Source of the DNA: Acholeplasmataceae bacterium
GTDB taxonomy: Bacteria > Bacillota_I > Bacilli_A > Acholeplasmatales > Acholeplasmataceae
NCBI GenBank assembly: GCA_018400755.1
Contig: JAGYLU010000014.1
Location: 1-39,754 of the forward strand
Direction of reading: 5' to 3'
Length of the DNA: 39,754 nt
The stretch's first letter is position 1. The number at the start of each line of letters is the position of its first letter. Positions 24,809 through 33,321 of the stretch are shown piece by piece. The notes beneath the pieces are model-generated. The model was not told where the DNA came from. It did not search any database and worked only from the letters and a program-made list of their open reading frames with translations. The translations under genes were made by a program, and so were the position numbers.

Positions 24809-25615
24809 ATGACCAAAGAAATCACCCCGCAAAGTCTCAGAAGATTCAACATCATCATGGGAGGCGTCCATCTCTTCCAAGGGCTCCTCATGATTGTCCT
24901 AGGTTTGACCGTCAGTCAGTTTGGCGACTTCAAGATGAGAATATTCCAAAACTATCTCACCTATGTCGAAGTCGGTGACTCCGGCTATCTTGATTTCGCA
25001 AGAGCTGAAGTCTTCACACTTCCCTTCTTCGCCCTTGTCGCCTCGTTCCTCTTGATTTCCGCTGGTGCCCATGCCTTGATCTCTTTCCCGAAAAAGCTCA
25101 ATGCCATGTATACCAAAGACCTTGAAAAAGGCATCAACAAGCTCCGTTGGTTCGAGTATGCGCTCAGTTCCTCAGTCATGATCGTCCTGATCGCTTATCT
25201 CTTTGGTATCTGGGACATCGCATCCCTCGTTCTGATCTTCTTCGTCAATGCCTCAATGAACCTGTTCGGTCTTGTCATGGAACAGCTCAATTCCGGCAAG
25301 ATCAAAGACAAGGTTGACTGGGGTCCGTTCATTTGGGGAACCGTTGCTGGTCTCGCACCGTGGATCGCCATCATTCTTTATATGACAGGCGCGACCGCTG
25401 AAGCGACCGCACAGACACCATGGTTCGTCTGGGCCATCGTCGGTACATACTTTGTTGCCTTCAATACCTTCCCAATCAACATGATTCTTCAGTATATCGG
25501 CAAAGGCAAATGGCAAAACTACCTTTACGGAGAACGCGGATACATCGTTCTCTCACTCGTTGCCAAAACCATCCTTGCCTGGCTTGTCCTGGTTGGCGCA
25601 CTCCAACCGTCCTGA
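24809..25615 (+). CDS. Heliorhodopsin
   Basis: This 268-residue seven-helix retinal protein is of the heliorhodopsin family, distinct from type-1 pumps and sited with its N-terminus inside the cell. Family marks are RRFNIIMGGVHLFQG, NKLRWFEYALSSSVMI, FFVNASMNLFG, VDWGPFIWGTVAGLAPW, NMILQYIGKGKW and YIVLSLVAKTILAW. The retinal Schiff-base lysine is Lys253, and the counterion by alignment is Glu116. His21 and His88 match the two conserved internal histidines. GGAGG lies 8 bases before ATG 24809. Heliorhodopsins do not pump ions in most tests; signalling, enzyme regulation and a link to photolyase have been proposed. It is divergent from crtI and has its own terminator. Confidence 0.97.
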   Translation: MTKEITPQSLRRFNIIMGGVHLFQGLLMIVLGLTVSQFGDFKMRIFQNYLTYVEVGDSGYLDFARAEVFTLPFFALVASFLLISAGAHALISFPKKLNAMYTKDLEKGINKLRWFEYALSSSVMIVLIAYLFGIWDIASLVLIFFVNASMNLFGLVMEQLNSGKIKDKVDWGPFIWGTVAGLAPWIAIILYMTGATAEATAQTPWFVWAIVGTYFVAFNTFPINMILQYIGKGKWQNYLYGERGYIVLSLVAKTILAWLVLVGALQPS

Positions 25616-25629
25616 TCTCTTTGACATGC

Positions 25630-25660
25630 AAAGGGCCGGTGCTTCCGGCCCTTTTCGTTT
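25630..25660 (+). terminator. Terminator after heliorhodopsin
   Basis: AAAGGGCCGG-tgctt-CCGGCCCTTTT followed by CGTTT forms a GC-rich hairpin 14 bases past the stop. The next gene starts 27 bases later with no obvious promoter, so some read-through is likely. Confidence 0.85.
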
Positions 25661-25686
25661 CATGACACTTCAATGAAGGGAACGTC

Positions 25687-26661
25687 ATGCGTATGAAAAA
25701 AATCATCCATCCCGAACTCTATCAAGGTGATCGGAAGAAAGACAATTACTTCGAAGGCTGGTATTACAAGCTCGTCAGTGAGGATCAGAAGACCTCCGTT
25801 GCGTTTATTCCTGGCATCTCAAAGAACAAGGATGATCCCCATGCCTTTATCCAGGTGTTCCTCTCTACGACCGAAAACGGAACACCACATCTTTTGACCG
25901 ACTATGTCCGGTATCCGATCGATGACTTCCGGTATAGCCACGAAACCTTCATGGTTGGAATCAATCAGAACACCTTCACCATCGGTTCACTTGAGATTGA
26001 CCTAAAAACCCGTCATGGCCATATCAAGGGTCGTTTCAAACTGGATGGGACCACCCCAATCAAAACCTCGCTTCTCTCTCCAAACGTGATGGGAATCTTC
26101 GGCTATCTTTCGTTCATGGAGTGCTATCATGGCATCATCAGCATGTCCCATCATCTTAATGGAACCCTTTACGTCAAAGATCAGGCCATCCCTTTCGATG
26201 ACGGCAAAGGCTATATTGAAAAAGACTGGGGACGTTCGTTTCCCAAAGCCTATGTCTGGATTCAAAGCAACCATTTTACGAACCCCAAAACCTCGTTTCT
26301 CTTCTCATACGCGGATATCCCCTTCATCGGATTCACCTTCAAGGGGTTGATTGTCAATCTTTTGATCGATGACAAGGAATACCGTTTCGCGACTTATAAC
26401 GGGGCCAAAGTCAAAAAAGAGGTTGTCACCAAGGACCGTGTCAGCTATACCATCAAACGGGGTAGACATACCTTGGAAGTTGAGGCCGAGGCGACCAACA
26501 GTGTCGATTTGGCGTCGCCAAGAAACGGCCGGATGATCGAAACGATCAAAGAGGGCTTAAGTGGCGTTGTGACAATCAAGTTATACAAAGGATCATCATT
26601 GATATATGAAGACCAGGGCACGTCCGCTGGCATCGAGATCATGACATCACCCAATCGCTGA
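25687..26661 (+). CDS. Tocopherol cyclase family protein (VTE1/CrtC-like beta barrel)
   Basis: This is a 324-residue protein of the tocopherol-cyclase-like family. FEGWYYKLV near residue 20, IPGISKN...HAFIQVF after it, and GYIEKDWGRSFPKAYVWIQ at about 177-195 are the family pattern of a lipocalin-like barrel. Plant and cyanobacterial VTE1 closes the chromanol ring of tocopherol; distant relatives hydrate carotenoid ends (CrtC). No signal peptide is seen. AAGGGAAC precedes ATG 25687. The carotenoid and prenol kinase neighbours suggest a prenyl-lipid substrate, which is inference; many bacterial members have no known activity. Confidence 0.85.
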   Translation: MRMKKIIHPELYQGDRKKDNYFEGWYYKLVSEDQKTSVAFIPGISKNKDDPHAFIQVFLSTTENGTPHLLTDYVRYPIDDFRYSHETFMVGINQNTFTIGSLEIDLKTRHGHIKGRFKLDGTTPIKTSLLSPNVMGIFGYLSFMECYHGIISMSHHLNGTLYVKDQAIPFDDGKGYIEKDWGRSFPKAYVWIQSNHFTNPKTSFLFSYADIPFIGFTFKGLIVNLLIDDKEYRFATYNGAKVKKEVVTKDRVSYTIKRGRHTLEVEAEATNSVDLASPRNGRMIETIKEGLSGVVTIKLYKGSSLIYEDQGTSAGIEIMTSPNR

Positions 26662-26683
26662 TCTCTTTCATAAAAACCATCAG

Positions 26684-26735
26684 AAAACCCCACGGGAAGG
26701 ACATGTTTCAGATGTCTTCCCGGTGGGGGTTTTTT
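26684..26735. terminator. Bidirectional terminator between convergent genes
   Basis: AAAACCCC(A)CGGGAAG...CTTCCCGGTGGGGTTTTTT arms form a long stem with T runs on both strands. It ends the tocopherol-cyclase-like gene (plus) and the GH2 gene (minus). Confidence 0.9.
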
Positions 26736-26751
26736 GATGATCACTGTGATG

Positions 26752-29073
26752 TCAAAGCGTTTGGATGGCCACACTCAAAGTGGCGTGATGCGCGGATGTG
26801 ATGGTCACGTTTCCTTGGCCCGGTTCGTCTGCCCTGACCCAAAAGGATTGGACCCCACCTTGCATGGCGATGCTCTGATCCCCAATCAGCCTTAGGTTCC
26901 CATCCACATTGATGGTGATGACATCATTGGCATAGAACGCCCGTTCGCCAAGGGCATTCTTCATTTCGACAGTGACTCTAGAGACATCATAGGTGTCGGT
27001 GATTGTCATGACCGGTCTGGTTGTCTTCAACTCAAGCGCATATTGGTCATCAAAGCCTTTTTGGACCTTGATGACGCGTTTGCCGTCTTTCAGCCCAACA
27101 AACGTGAACGTTCTGTTTTCGGCACCCCATCCCCCGACATAGCGGGTATAAAGGCCAACGGCCTCCGGATAGGACATCTTGTACTTGACCATCATGAGAC
27201 CCAAGACAAGCTTTGAGAAGACAGACATCTTCAAATTGTTTCTCATCGTCTCAAGGAGAATGTTCTTGATCTTCCTGGCATCTTTTTTGGAGAAACGTTC
27301 ATGAGTCTCGATCTGGTTGCCCACCAGGTCATCAATCACGATTGGGGCGTACGGCAAGTCCTTATACCTGTCTTTCTTCCTGGTATGAATGCCAATCATC
27401 TCATCCCCAATCATCAGTTCAACAGCATCAAGGTTGGTTGCGACAACAACCTCTTTGATGACGCCCGATGCGCGGTCACCCAGATGCATCATCGATAACA
27501 CATCAAGATATGGTGATTCGCCTTGTGAGGCGTATGCCGAGGCAGCATACTTCATGTTTCTGCCGATATCCATGACGCCATGATGACAGATATGGTTGTT
27601 TGAACCGAATGCCTTATGGGTATGATAATCATTCATGCACCATCCGATGACACCCATCACCCCATCTTGCTTATAAGCGTCATTCATGACCTTGAAATGT
27701 CTCATGGCATGGCTGATCCGCCGTTCCTCATTGTCAAAAGACTTGGTCGGAAACATATGGCCGTTGTGTTCGGTGATCAGATAGGGATGCTTCGTTGACG
27801 TCACGTCTTTCTTCTTTCTGATGCCCTCATTGTCACCGGTATGGACAAAATCGTTGAAGGTATAGATGTCTTCGAAGACATGGCTCTTCTGGATGTATCT
27901 GACGCCACCTGTCGGTCTTGTCGTATCGATTGATTTGGCCAGATCGCGGGTGGCCTCATAAAAGGCATCATCATCTGGTGACTCATTGATCCTCGTGCCA
28001 ATGATCACGATCGATGGGTGATTGTAGTGTTCAATCATCATGTCACGAAGGTCATTCATGGCATGGGCTTTCCAGGCGTCATCGCCGATGTGTTGCCACC
28101 CCGGGAGCTCAGTGAAAACCAGAAGGCCAAGCTCATCACACCGATTCAGAAAGTGTTTTGAGGGAGGGTAATGAGAACTTCTGACCACTGTCACACCAAG
28201 CGTGTGCTTCAAGAGCTCAGCGTCTTCCTCCTGGGCTGACTTAGGCATCGCATATCCGACATAGGGATAAGACTGATGCCGGTTCAGACCTCTTAGGAAC
28301 ACCTTCTGGCCATTCAGATAGAAGCCGTTTTGATCAACTTTGACAGATCTTGCCCCAAAGCGGGTCGACATGACCGCTTCGCCATCAATATGAAGGGTTG
28401 CCGTATAAAGTTTGGGCCGCTCAATCGTCCATAAAAGAAGCGGATGGTCGCTTTCAAACCGTATGCTCAAAGCGTCACTTTCCTGATGCAAGGACATCTG
28501 TGTCCCCTCTTGATCAGTGATGAGAAGATCAACCTTGCGGGTCCGTGTTTCGCCATCAATCTCGATCCTTGCATTCAGTCTCTTTTGGTCCGCATCAACC
28601 AGAAATCTCGTGATCCGATCCATCGACATCTCAAGGATCATGACCTCGCGGTAAACACCACCATAGGTCAAATAGTCAATCTGTCCGCCAAAAGGTGGGT
28701 GATCACCAGTCTCCAGACTATCGACCTTGAGGGTCAGGATATTGTCTTTCTCCAAGACATCCGTGACTTCGAATTCAAAGGCGACATAACCTCCAATATG
28801 AGTTCCGATCCATTGGCCGTTCAAATAGACAGTCGCCCGTGCCATGACGCCTTCAAAACGGATGACATAACGGTGATTTTTAGCCTTGTCATAGGAAAAA
28901 ACCTTTTGATAAGTCACCACCCGTTGGGTGATTGTCTCATCAAAATACCCATTTTTGACCTCCATCACACTATGGGGCACACTGATGGTCTCACCCGTGA
29001 TGGGTTGATTGACACCCCGTTCATCAAAGCCTTCTGCAAACGTCCATCCGACGTTCATTGATTGACTGTTCAT
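26752..29073 (-). CDS. Glycoside hydrolase family 2 protein (beta-galactosidase/glucuronidase type)
   Basis: This is a 773-residue cytosolic enzyme (no signal peptide). A jelly-roll sugar-binding domain (about 1-150) includes ATVYLNGQWIGTHIGGYVAFEF, an Ig-like domain follows to about 250, and a TIM barrel (about 255-530) starts at NGFYLNGQKVFLRGLNRHQ. The acid/base Glu364 lies in GTRINES and the likely nucleophile Glu435 in YLITEHNGH. Additional beta domains end the protein. GH2 enzymes remove beta-linked galactose, glucuronic acid or mannose; the substrate is not readable here. The gene starts 4 bases after arcC with a site (GGGTG) in the arcC stop region, so it is the last gene of an arginine operon, which is odd for a glycosidase. 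Confidence 0.92.
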   Translation of the reverse strand: MNSQSMNVGWTFAEGFDERGVNQPITGETISVPHSVMEVKNGYFDETITQRVVTYQKVFSYDKAKNHRYVIRFEGVMARATVYLNGQWIGTHIGGYVAFEFEVTDVLEKDNILTLKVDSLETGDHPPFGGQIDYLTYGGVYREVMILEMSMDRITRFLVDADQKRLNARIEIDGETRTRKVDLLITDQEGTQMSLHQESDALSIRFESDHPLLLWTIERPKLYTATLHIDGEAVMSTRFGARSVKVDQNGFYLNGQKVFLRGLNRHQSYPYVGYAMPKSAQEEDAELLKHTLGVTVVRSSHYPPSKHFLNRCDELGLLVFTELPGWQHIGDDAWKAHAMNDLRDMMIEHYNHPSIVIIGTRINESPDDDAFYEATRDLAKSIDTTRPTGGVRYIQKSHVFEDIYTFNDFVHTGDNEGIRKKKDVTSTKHPYLITEHNGHMFPTKSFDNEERRISHAMRHFKVMNDAYKQDGVMGVIGWCMNDYHTHKAFGSNNHICHHGVMDIGRNMKYAASAYASQGESPYLDVLSMMHLGDRASGVIKEVVVATNLDAVELMIGDEMIGIHTRKKDRYKDLPYAPIVIDDLVGNQIETHERFSKKDARKIKNILLETMRNNLKMSVFSKLVLGLMMVKYKMSYPEAVGLYTRYVGGWGAENRTFTFVGLKDGKRVIKVQKGFDDQYALELKTTRPVMTITDTYDVSRVTVEMKNALGERAFYANDVITINVDGNLRLIGDQSIAMQGGVQSFWVRADEPGQGNVTITSAHHATLSVAIQTL

Positions 29074-29077
29074 AGAA

Positions 29078-29998
29078 TCACCCGGAAACGATCAAGGTCC
29101 CGCTTTGTTGCTTGAACGCATCCTCGGCATGTGCCAATGATGCGATCACGGCTGGATGACCTGTCGCTTTCACAAACGCCATTGCCGCTTCGACCTTGGG
29201 TAACATCGATCCTTTCTTGAAATGATTCTCGGCCATCAAATCTTCTAACTGACTGACGGTGATGCGTTTCAGATCGGTCTCTTGATCGGTATTGTAATGG
29301 ATCTTGACGTAATCGACCGCGGTCAGGATCACAAGCGCATCAGCACCAATGATCTCTGCCATCTTGGCACTTGCATGGTCCTTGTCGATGACGGCGTCAA
29401 TTCCGTGTAAGGCATGATTTTCAAAAACCACCGGTATCCCACCGCCACCGGCGGCGATGACCACATGACCTTGGTCAAGCAACGTCAGGATGCTATCCTT
29501 TTCAACGATATCGATCGGTTTCGGACTGGCGATGACACGGCGGTATCCTCTACCAGCATCCTCAGTCATCACATATCCCATGGTTTTTGTAAGTATCTCG
29601 GCTTCATCTTTTGTATAAAATGACCCGATGGGTTTCGTCGGATGATCAAAGGCCGGATCATGCCTGTCAACAATCACCTGCGAGACCAGGGTCACGACCG
29701 GACGTTTCAAAGACGATTGTGCCATATGATTGTCGATCGCATTCTGGATATGGAATCCGATGTATCCCTGACTCATCGCACCACATTCCGGAAACGGCAT
29801 CAGTGGCGTTGACTGAGATTCTGTAAACGCCAGATTGATCATCCCGACCTGAGGGCCGTTACCGTGGACGATCACGATGTCATGACCTTCTTTGATCAAT
29901 GGGAAAAGCGCTTTGGCAACGCCTTTGAGGAGTGCTTTCTGACCATCAGCGTCTTTACCTAGGGCATTGCCTCCAAGCGAGATCACATATCTAGACAT
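29078..29998 (-). CDS. arcC: Carbamate kinase
   Basis: This 306-residue enzyme transfers phosphate from carbamoyl phosphate to ADP, the ATP-yielding step of the arginine deiminase pathway. The amino-acid-kinase fold begins [10 protein letters not shown] (5-14), with [18 protein letters not shown] and the ILTAVDYV loop. The ATG at 29998 has GGAGG 6 bases before it and overlaps the arcB stop by 8 bases. An upstream reading to 30073 is ignored because it lies inside arcB. Confidence 0.96.
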   Translation of the reverse strand: MSRYVISLGGNALGKDADGQKALLKGVAKALFPLIKEGHDIVIVHGNGPQVGMINLAFTESQSTPLMPFPECGAMSQGYIGFHIQNAIDNHMAQSSLKRPVVTLVSQVIVDRHDPAFDHPTKPIGSFYTKDEAEILTKTMGYVMTEDAGRGYRRVIASPKPIDIVEKDSILTLLDQGHVVIAAGGGGIPVVFENHALHGIDAVIDKDHASAKMAEIIGADALVILTAVDYVKIHYNTDQETDLKRITVSQLEDLMAENHFKKGSMLPKVEAAMAFVKATGHPAVIASLAHAEDAFKQQSGTLIVSG

Positions 29999-31010
29999 GG
30001 CTGCCTCCAAGCGTTGCGAGCATGACCGCCTTGATCGTATGCATCCGGTTCTCAGCTTCTTCAAAGACGACACTCTGCGGACCTTCGATCACGGCATCCG
30101 TCACTTCAAGTTCGCCGTTTCTGACACTTGGATACTTCTTTCCAAACGCAGATGCGATGTCTACGCCCATGTCGGTATCCTCTCCGTGAAACGCTGGCAG
30201 ACAGTGCATAAAAATGGCTTTTTCTTTGGCGAGCATCATCAGTTTGGGCGTCACCTGATAAGGAACAAGTGCTTTGATCCGCTCTTCCCAAACCTCTTTG
30301 GGTTCGCCCATGGATACCCAGACATCGGTATAGATGACATCCGCGTCTTTGGCGGCTTCAAAGGCGTTTTCGCTTAACTCAATGCGTGCACCTGATGCTT
30401 CCCCAATGGCCTCACACGTCTTGATCAGCACCTCATCTGGCCAAAGCGATTTTGGCGCAGCCGCGACAAAGTGCATGCCCATCTTGGCCGCACCAATCAT
30501 GAGCGAGTTCCCCATGTTGTTTCTGGCATCCCCAAAATAAGCGAGTTTGATGCCTTGAAGGGTGCCAAACGACTCTTTGATGGTCATGAAATCGGCCAGA
30601 ATCTGGGTCGGGTGGTACTTGTCTGTCAATCCATTCCATACCGGGACACCGGCGTGTTCAGCCAAAATCTCAACATCGGACTGCCGGTAACCCCTGAACT
30701 CAATCCCGTCATACATCCGGCCAAGGACCCGGGCTGTGTCTTTCACAGACTCTTTCTTACCCATCTGCGAGCCTGATGGACCCACATAGGTCGCACCCAT
30801 ACCCAGATCAAAAGCACCAACCTCAAAAGCGGACCGTGTCCTGGTTGAATCCTTTTGGAAGAGAAGCACGACATTCTTGTCGGATAGGACCTTATGGGTC
30901 TTACCATCCTTTTTCTCTTTTTTGAGTTTGATCGAAAGATCGATCAAGCCCATGATTTCTTCTTTGGAATAATCAAGCAACGTGATGAAATGTCTTCCTT
31001 TTAAGTTCAT
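29991..31010 (-). CDS. arcB: Ornithine carbamoyltransferase (catabolic)
   Basis: This 339-residue enzyme splits citrulline into ornithine and carbamoyl phosphate in the arginine deiminase pathway. The carbamoyl-phosphate loop [11 protein letters not shown] is at about 53-63. The ornithine-binding [12 protein letters not shown] lies near the C-terminus, and [14 protein letters not shown] is typical. Its position between arcA and arcC argues for the catabolic role over biosynthetic ArgF. AAGGAG precedes ATG 31010, 2 bases after the arcA stop. Confidence 0.95.
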   Translation of the reverse strand: MNLKGRHFITLLDYSKEEIMGLIDLSIKLKKEKKDGKTHKVLSDKNVVLLFQKDSTRTRSAFEVGAFDLGMGATYVGPSGSQMGKKESVKDTARVLGRMYDGIEFRGYRQSDVEILAEHAGVPVWNGLTDKYHPTQILADFMTIKESFGTLQGIKLAYFGDARNNMGNSLMIGAAKMGMHFVAAAPKSLWPDEVLIKTCEAIGEASGARIELSENAFEAAKDADVIYTDVWVSMGEPKEVWEERIKALVPYQVTPKLMMLAKEKAIFMHCLPAFHGEDTDMGVDIASAFGKKYPSVRNGELEVTDAVIEGPQSVVFEEAENRMHTIKAVMLATLGGSHV

Positions 31011-31012
31011 GG

Positions 31013-32236
31013 CTATTCTCCTTTTGTGATGGGTTCTCTGATAAGCGGCATGGTCATACATCTGGGCCCGCCCCGACCACGGGACAGTTCACTTGAGGGA
31101 ATCTCAAGGACCGTGATGCCCGCTTCTTTCAATAGTCTGTTGGTGACGTGATTACGGTCATAGACAATCACCTTTCCCGGGGCCAAAGCAAGGGTGTTCG
31201 CCCCATCGTTCCACTGTTCACGGGTGCTGGTGATCAGATCGGTACCACCGCATCTGATCAAGGTGATCGGTGTGTCCAAGTGTTTTTCCAACACCGATTC
31301 AAGGGTGTCAACCACCTTGTTCACGACAATACCTTCCGGTCCTTCGGTTAGTTCAAAGACCGTCAGCACTTTTTCGATGCCAGGATGGATCGTGAAGACG
31401 CCACGATCCACTTGGGTGAAGACGGTATCAAGATGCATGAACGCCCGGCTTTTCGGGATGTTGAATGCCAGGACGGTCTTGAACGATTCATGGGCTGAAA
31501 ACAACTTCTCAGCGAGATGTTCAATCGCCCTGGGGTCGGTCCGTTTTGAGATTCCGACCGCGACCACATCTTTTGAAAGAACAAGGACGTCACCTCCTTC
31601 AAGGCTATACCGGTTGGAGCGTTCATAATACATCCGGTCTTTGGTGGTTTTGAAACGAGGATGATGATTCAAAATAAAATCGGAGAAAATCGTTTCCCGC
31701 GCTCTGGCCTGGGTCGACATCTTGCCGATCAGGACACCTTGACCAAGTGCGACAAAGGGATCTCTTTGGAAAAAGAGATTGGGGAGGGGATCGGTCAAAA
31801 ACGGATATTCATCTTCAAGCATGTCCATGATCGATGGCCGTTTCCCGATCTTGATGTCGTGTGTCCTCACCCCTTCGATCATCCGAATCACCATCTCTTT
31901 AGATGAAAAAGATGCGAAGTGGTCATAGAGCGCGGACTTCAAGGCGTGGCTCTTGATCTTTGATTCCTCAATGAACGCGTTGATGAAATTGCTCTTCCCT
32001 TGCGGGTGGGCATCAAGTGCTTCTTCCATCAGATCGGTCAGATACAAGACCTCAACGCCTTCTGCTCTCATGATGCTCACGAAAGCGTCATGTTCAGCGC
32101 GTGCGACCTTCATATAGGGGATATCATCAAAGAGCAGTTTCTCAAGAAGATCTGGTGTCAGGTTCTCGATTTCTCTTCCCGGACGATGGACCAAAACGGT
32201 TTTCAGACGTCCGATTTCAGATGTGATCTTTGTCAT
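31013..32236 (-). CDS. arcA: Arginine deiminase
   Basis: This 407-residue enzyme hydrolyses arginine to citrulline and ammonia. The family motifs are [18 protein letters not shown] at the start, [23 protein letters not shown] and the catalytic nucleophile Cys393 in [13 protein letters not shown]. The ATG overlaps the alr stop by 4 bases (ATGA). No arginine-ornithine antiporter gene (arcD) is seen in the window, so uptake must be elsewhere. The downstream operon takes ornithine on to acetyl-CoA, so export may not be needed. Confidence 0.97.
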   Translation of the reverse strand: MTKITSEIGRLKTVLVHRPGREIENLTPDLLEKLLFDDIPYMKVARAEHDAFVSIMRAEGVEVLYLTDLMEEALDAHPQGKSNFINAFIEESKIKSHALKSALYDHFASFSSKEMVIRMIEGVRTHDIKIGKRPSIMDMLEDEYPFLTDPLPNLFFQRDPFVALGQGVLIGKMSTQARARETIFSDFILNHHPRFKTTKDRMYYERSNRYSLEGGDVLVLSKDVVAVGISKRTDPRAIEHLAEKLFSAHESFKTVLAFNIPKSRAFMHLDTVFTQVDRGVFTIHPGIEKVLTVFELTEGPEGIVVNKVVDTLESVLEKHLDTPITLIRCGGTDLITSTREQWNDGANTLALAPGKVIVYDRNHVTNRLLKEAGITVLEIPSSELSRGRGGPRCMTMPLIREPITKGE

Positions 32237-33321
32237 GTCCTCAATCCTTTCTTGGTGATTCTAGGCACTCTTGACGAGATGCCGGTGGTCACTTCATAAT
32301 GGATGGTCCCAAGACGGTTGGCAACCTCATCGGTCGTGATGAGTCCTCCAAAGAGAGTGACCGGATCGCCCTTTTGGATACCGTCACTGACTCTGGCAAA
32401 GCAAGCGTCCATGCAGATGGTCCCAACCAAAGGATACCGATGGCCTTTGATCTCGACATCGCTGTCACGGTTTCTCCTGATGAAGCCATCGGCGTATCCG
32501 ATCGGGATGACCGCGATGGTTTCATCACGGGTCGCCTGATACGTCGCGCCATATCCGAGAACATCCCCTTTGTTCAGATGTCTGATTGATCCGACCACGC
32601 TCACAAGGCTCATGACCGGCCTCAGATCAGGCTTCGGATGGTCCAGGGAAAGACCATATAGTGAGATCCCAAGACGGGCATGGGTCGTGAAGTCAAAGGT
32701 AGACTCAACCTTGAAGATAGCCGAGGAATTCGCGACATGGACCATCCTCGGAACCACCGGACTCAATTCCAGGATTGCTTTGAATCTCTCAATCTGCCCC
32801 TGCATATACGACTCATCAGTATCAGCTGTCGACAAATGGGTATAGAGACCGGACAAATCGACATGTGACGCCTCATGAAGCGATTTCAAAGCTTTCATGA
32901 TCTCATCTGTCTGACTCAGTCCGTAACGTCTCATGCCGGTATCAACTTTCAAATGAATGGAAAGTGGCACACCCGCTTTCAGGACATCTCGTAGACTTTC
33001 CTGATCATAGACGGTCGTCATGATCCGCGCTTTTGAACACGTTGTCAAGTCATTTTTGAAAGCTGGTCCCATCATCAGGATATCGATGTCATCAAAGACT
33101 TTTCTGACTTCTAGGGCTTCTTCTAGGAGTGAGACCGCACAGATTCTTGACCCTTGGTCATAAAGATGTCTCATCACATCAATCACCCCGTGACCATAGG
33201 CGTTGGCCTTGATGACTGGTATGATGGTCTTGCCGGGCGCATGTTTTTGGGCTAGTTTGAAGTTGTATGCGAGGTGATCAAGGTCGATCACCGCAACCGT
33301 CGGTCGATAGATCTCAGACAT
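32233..33321 (-). CDS. alr: Alanine racemase
   Basis: This is a 362-residue PLP fold III racemase. The PLP lysine is in PVIKANAYGHG (Lys38), the catalytic tyrosine region is GYGATYQAT, and the C-terminal beta domain contains VGTICMDACFARV. AGGAGAAAG-like GGAGAAAGTCT precedes ATG 33321, which overlaps orr by 8 bases. In a cell with peptidoglycan this enzyme makes D-Ala, but the operon context suggests another use: the OrtAB thiolase releases D-alanine, and this enzyme could turn it into L-alanine for catabolism. A broader amino-acid racemase is possible. Confidence 0.93.
   Translation of the reverse strand: MSEIYRPTVAVIDLDHLAYNFKLAQKHAPGKTIIPVIKANAYGHGVIDVMRHLYDQGSRICAVSLLEEALEVRKVFDDIDILMMGPAFKNDLTTCSKARIMTTVYDQESLRDVLKAGVPLSIHLKVDTGMRRYGLSQTDEIMKALKSLHEASHVDLSGLYTHLSTADTDESYMQGQIERFKAILELSPVVPRMVHVANSSAIFKVESTFDFTTHARLGISLYGLSLDHPKPDLRPVMSLVSVVGSIRHLNKGDVLGYGATYQATRDETIAVIPIGYADGFIRRNRDSDVEIKGHRYPLVGTICMDACFARVSDGIQKGDPVTLFGGLITTDEVANRLGTIHYEVTTGISSRVPRITKKGLRT

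Noticed and set aside
24611-24880. Minus-strand frame of 89 residues across the crtI-heliorhodopsin gap
   Set aside because: It runs over the heliorhodopsin start and promoter, has no binding site and no recognisable domain.
24809-25615. Type-1 (proton-pump) microbial rhodopsin
   Set aside because: The TM3 and TM7 motifs and the conserved RRFN, SMNLFG and VDWGPF blocks are those of heliorhodopsin, and no DTE/DTD pump motif is seen.
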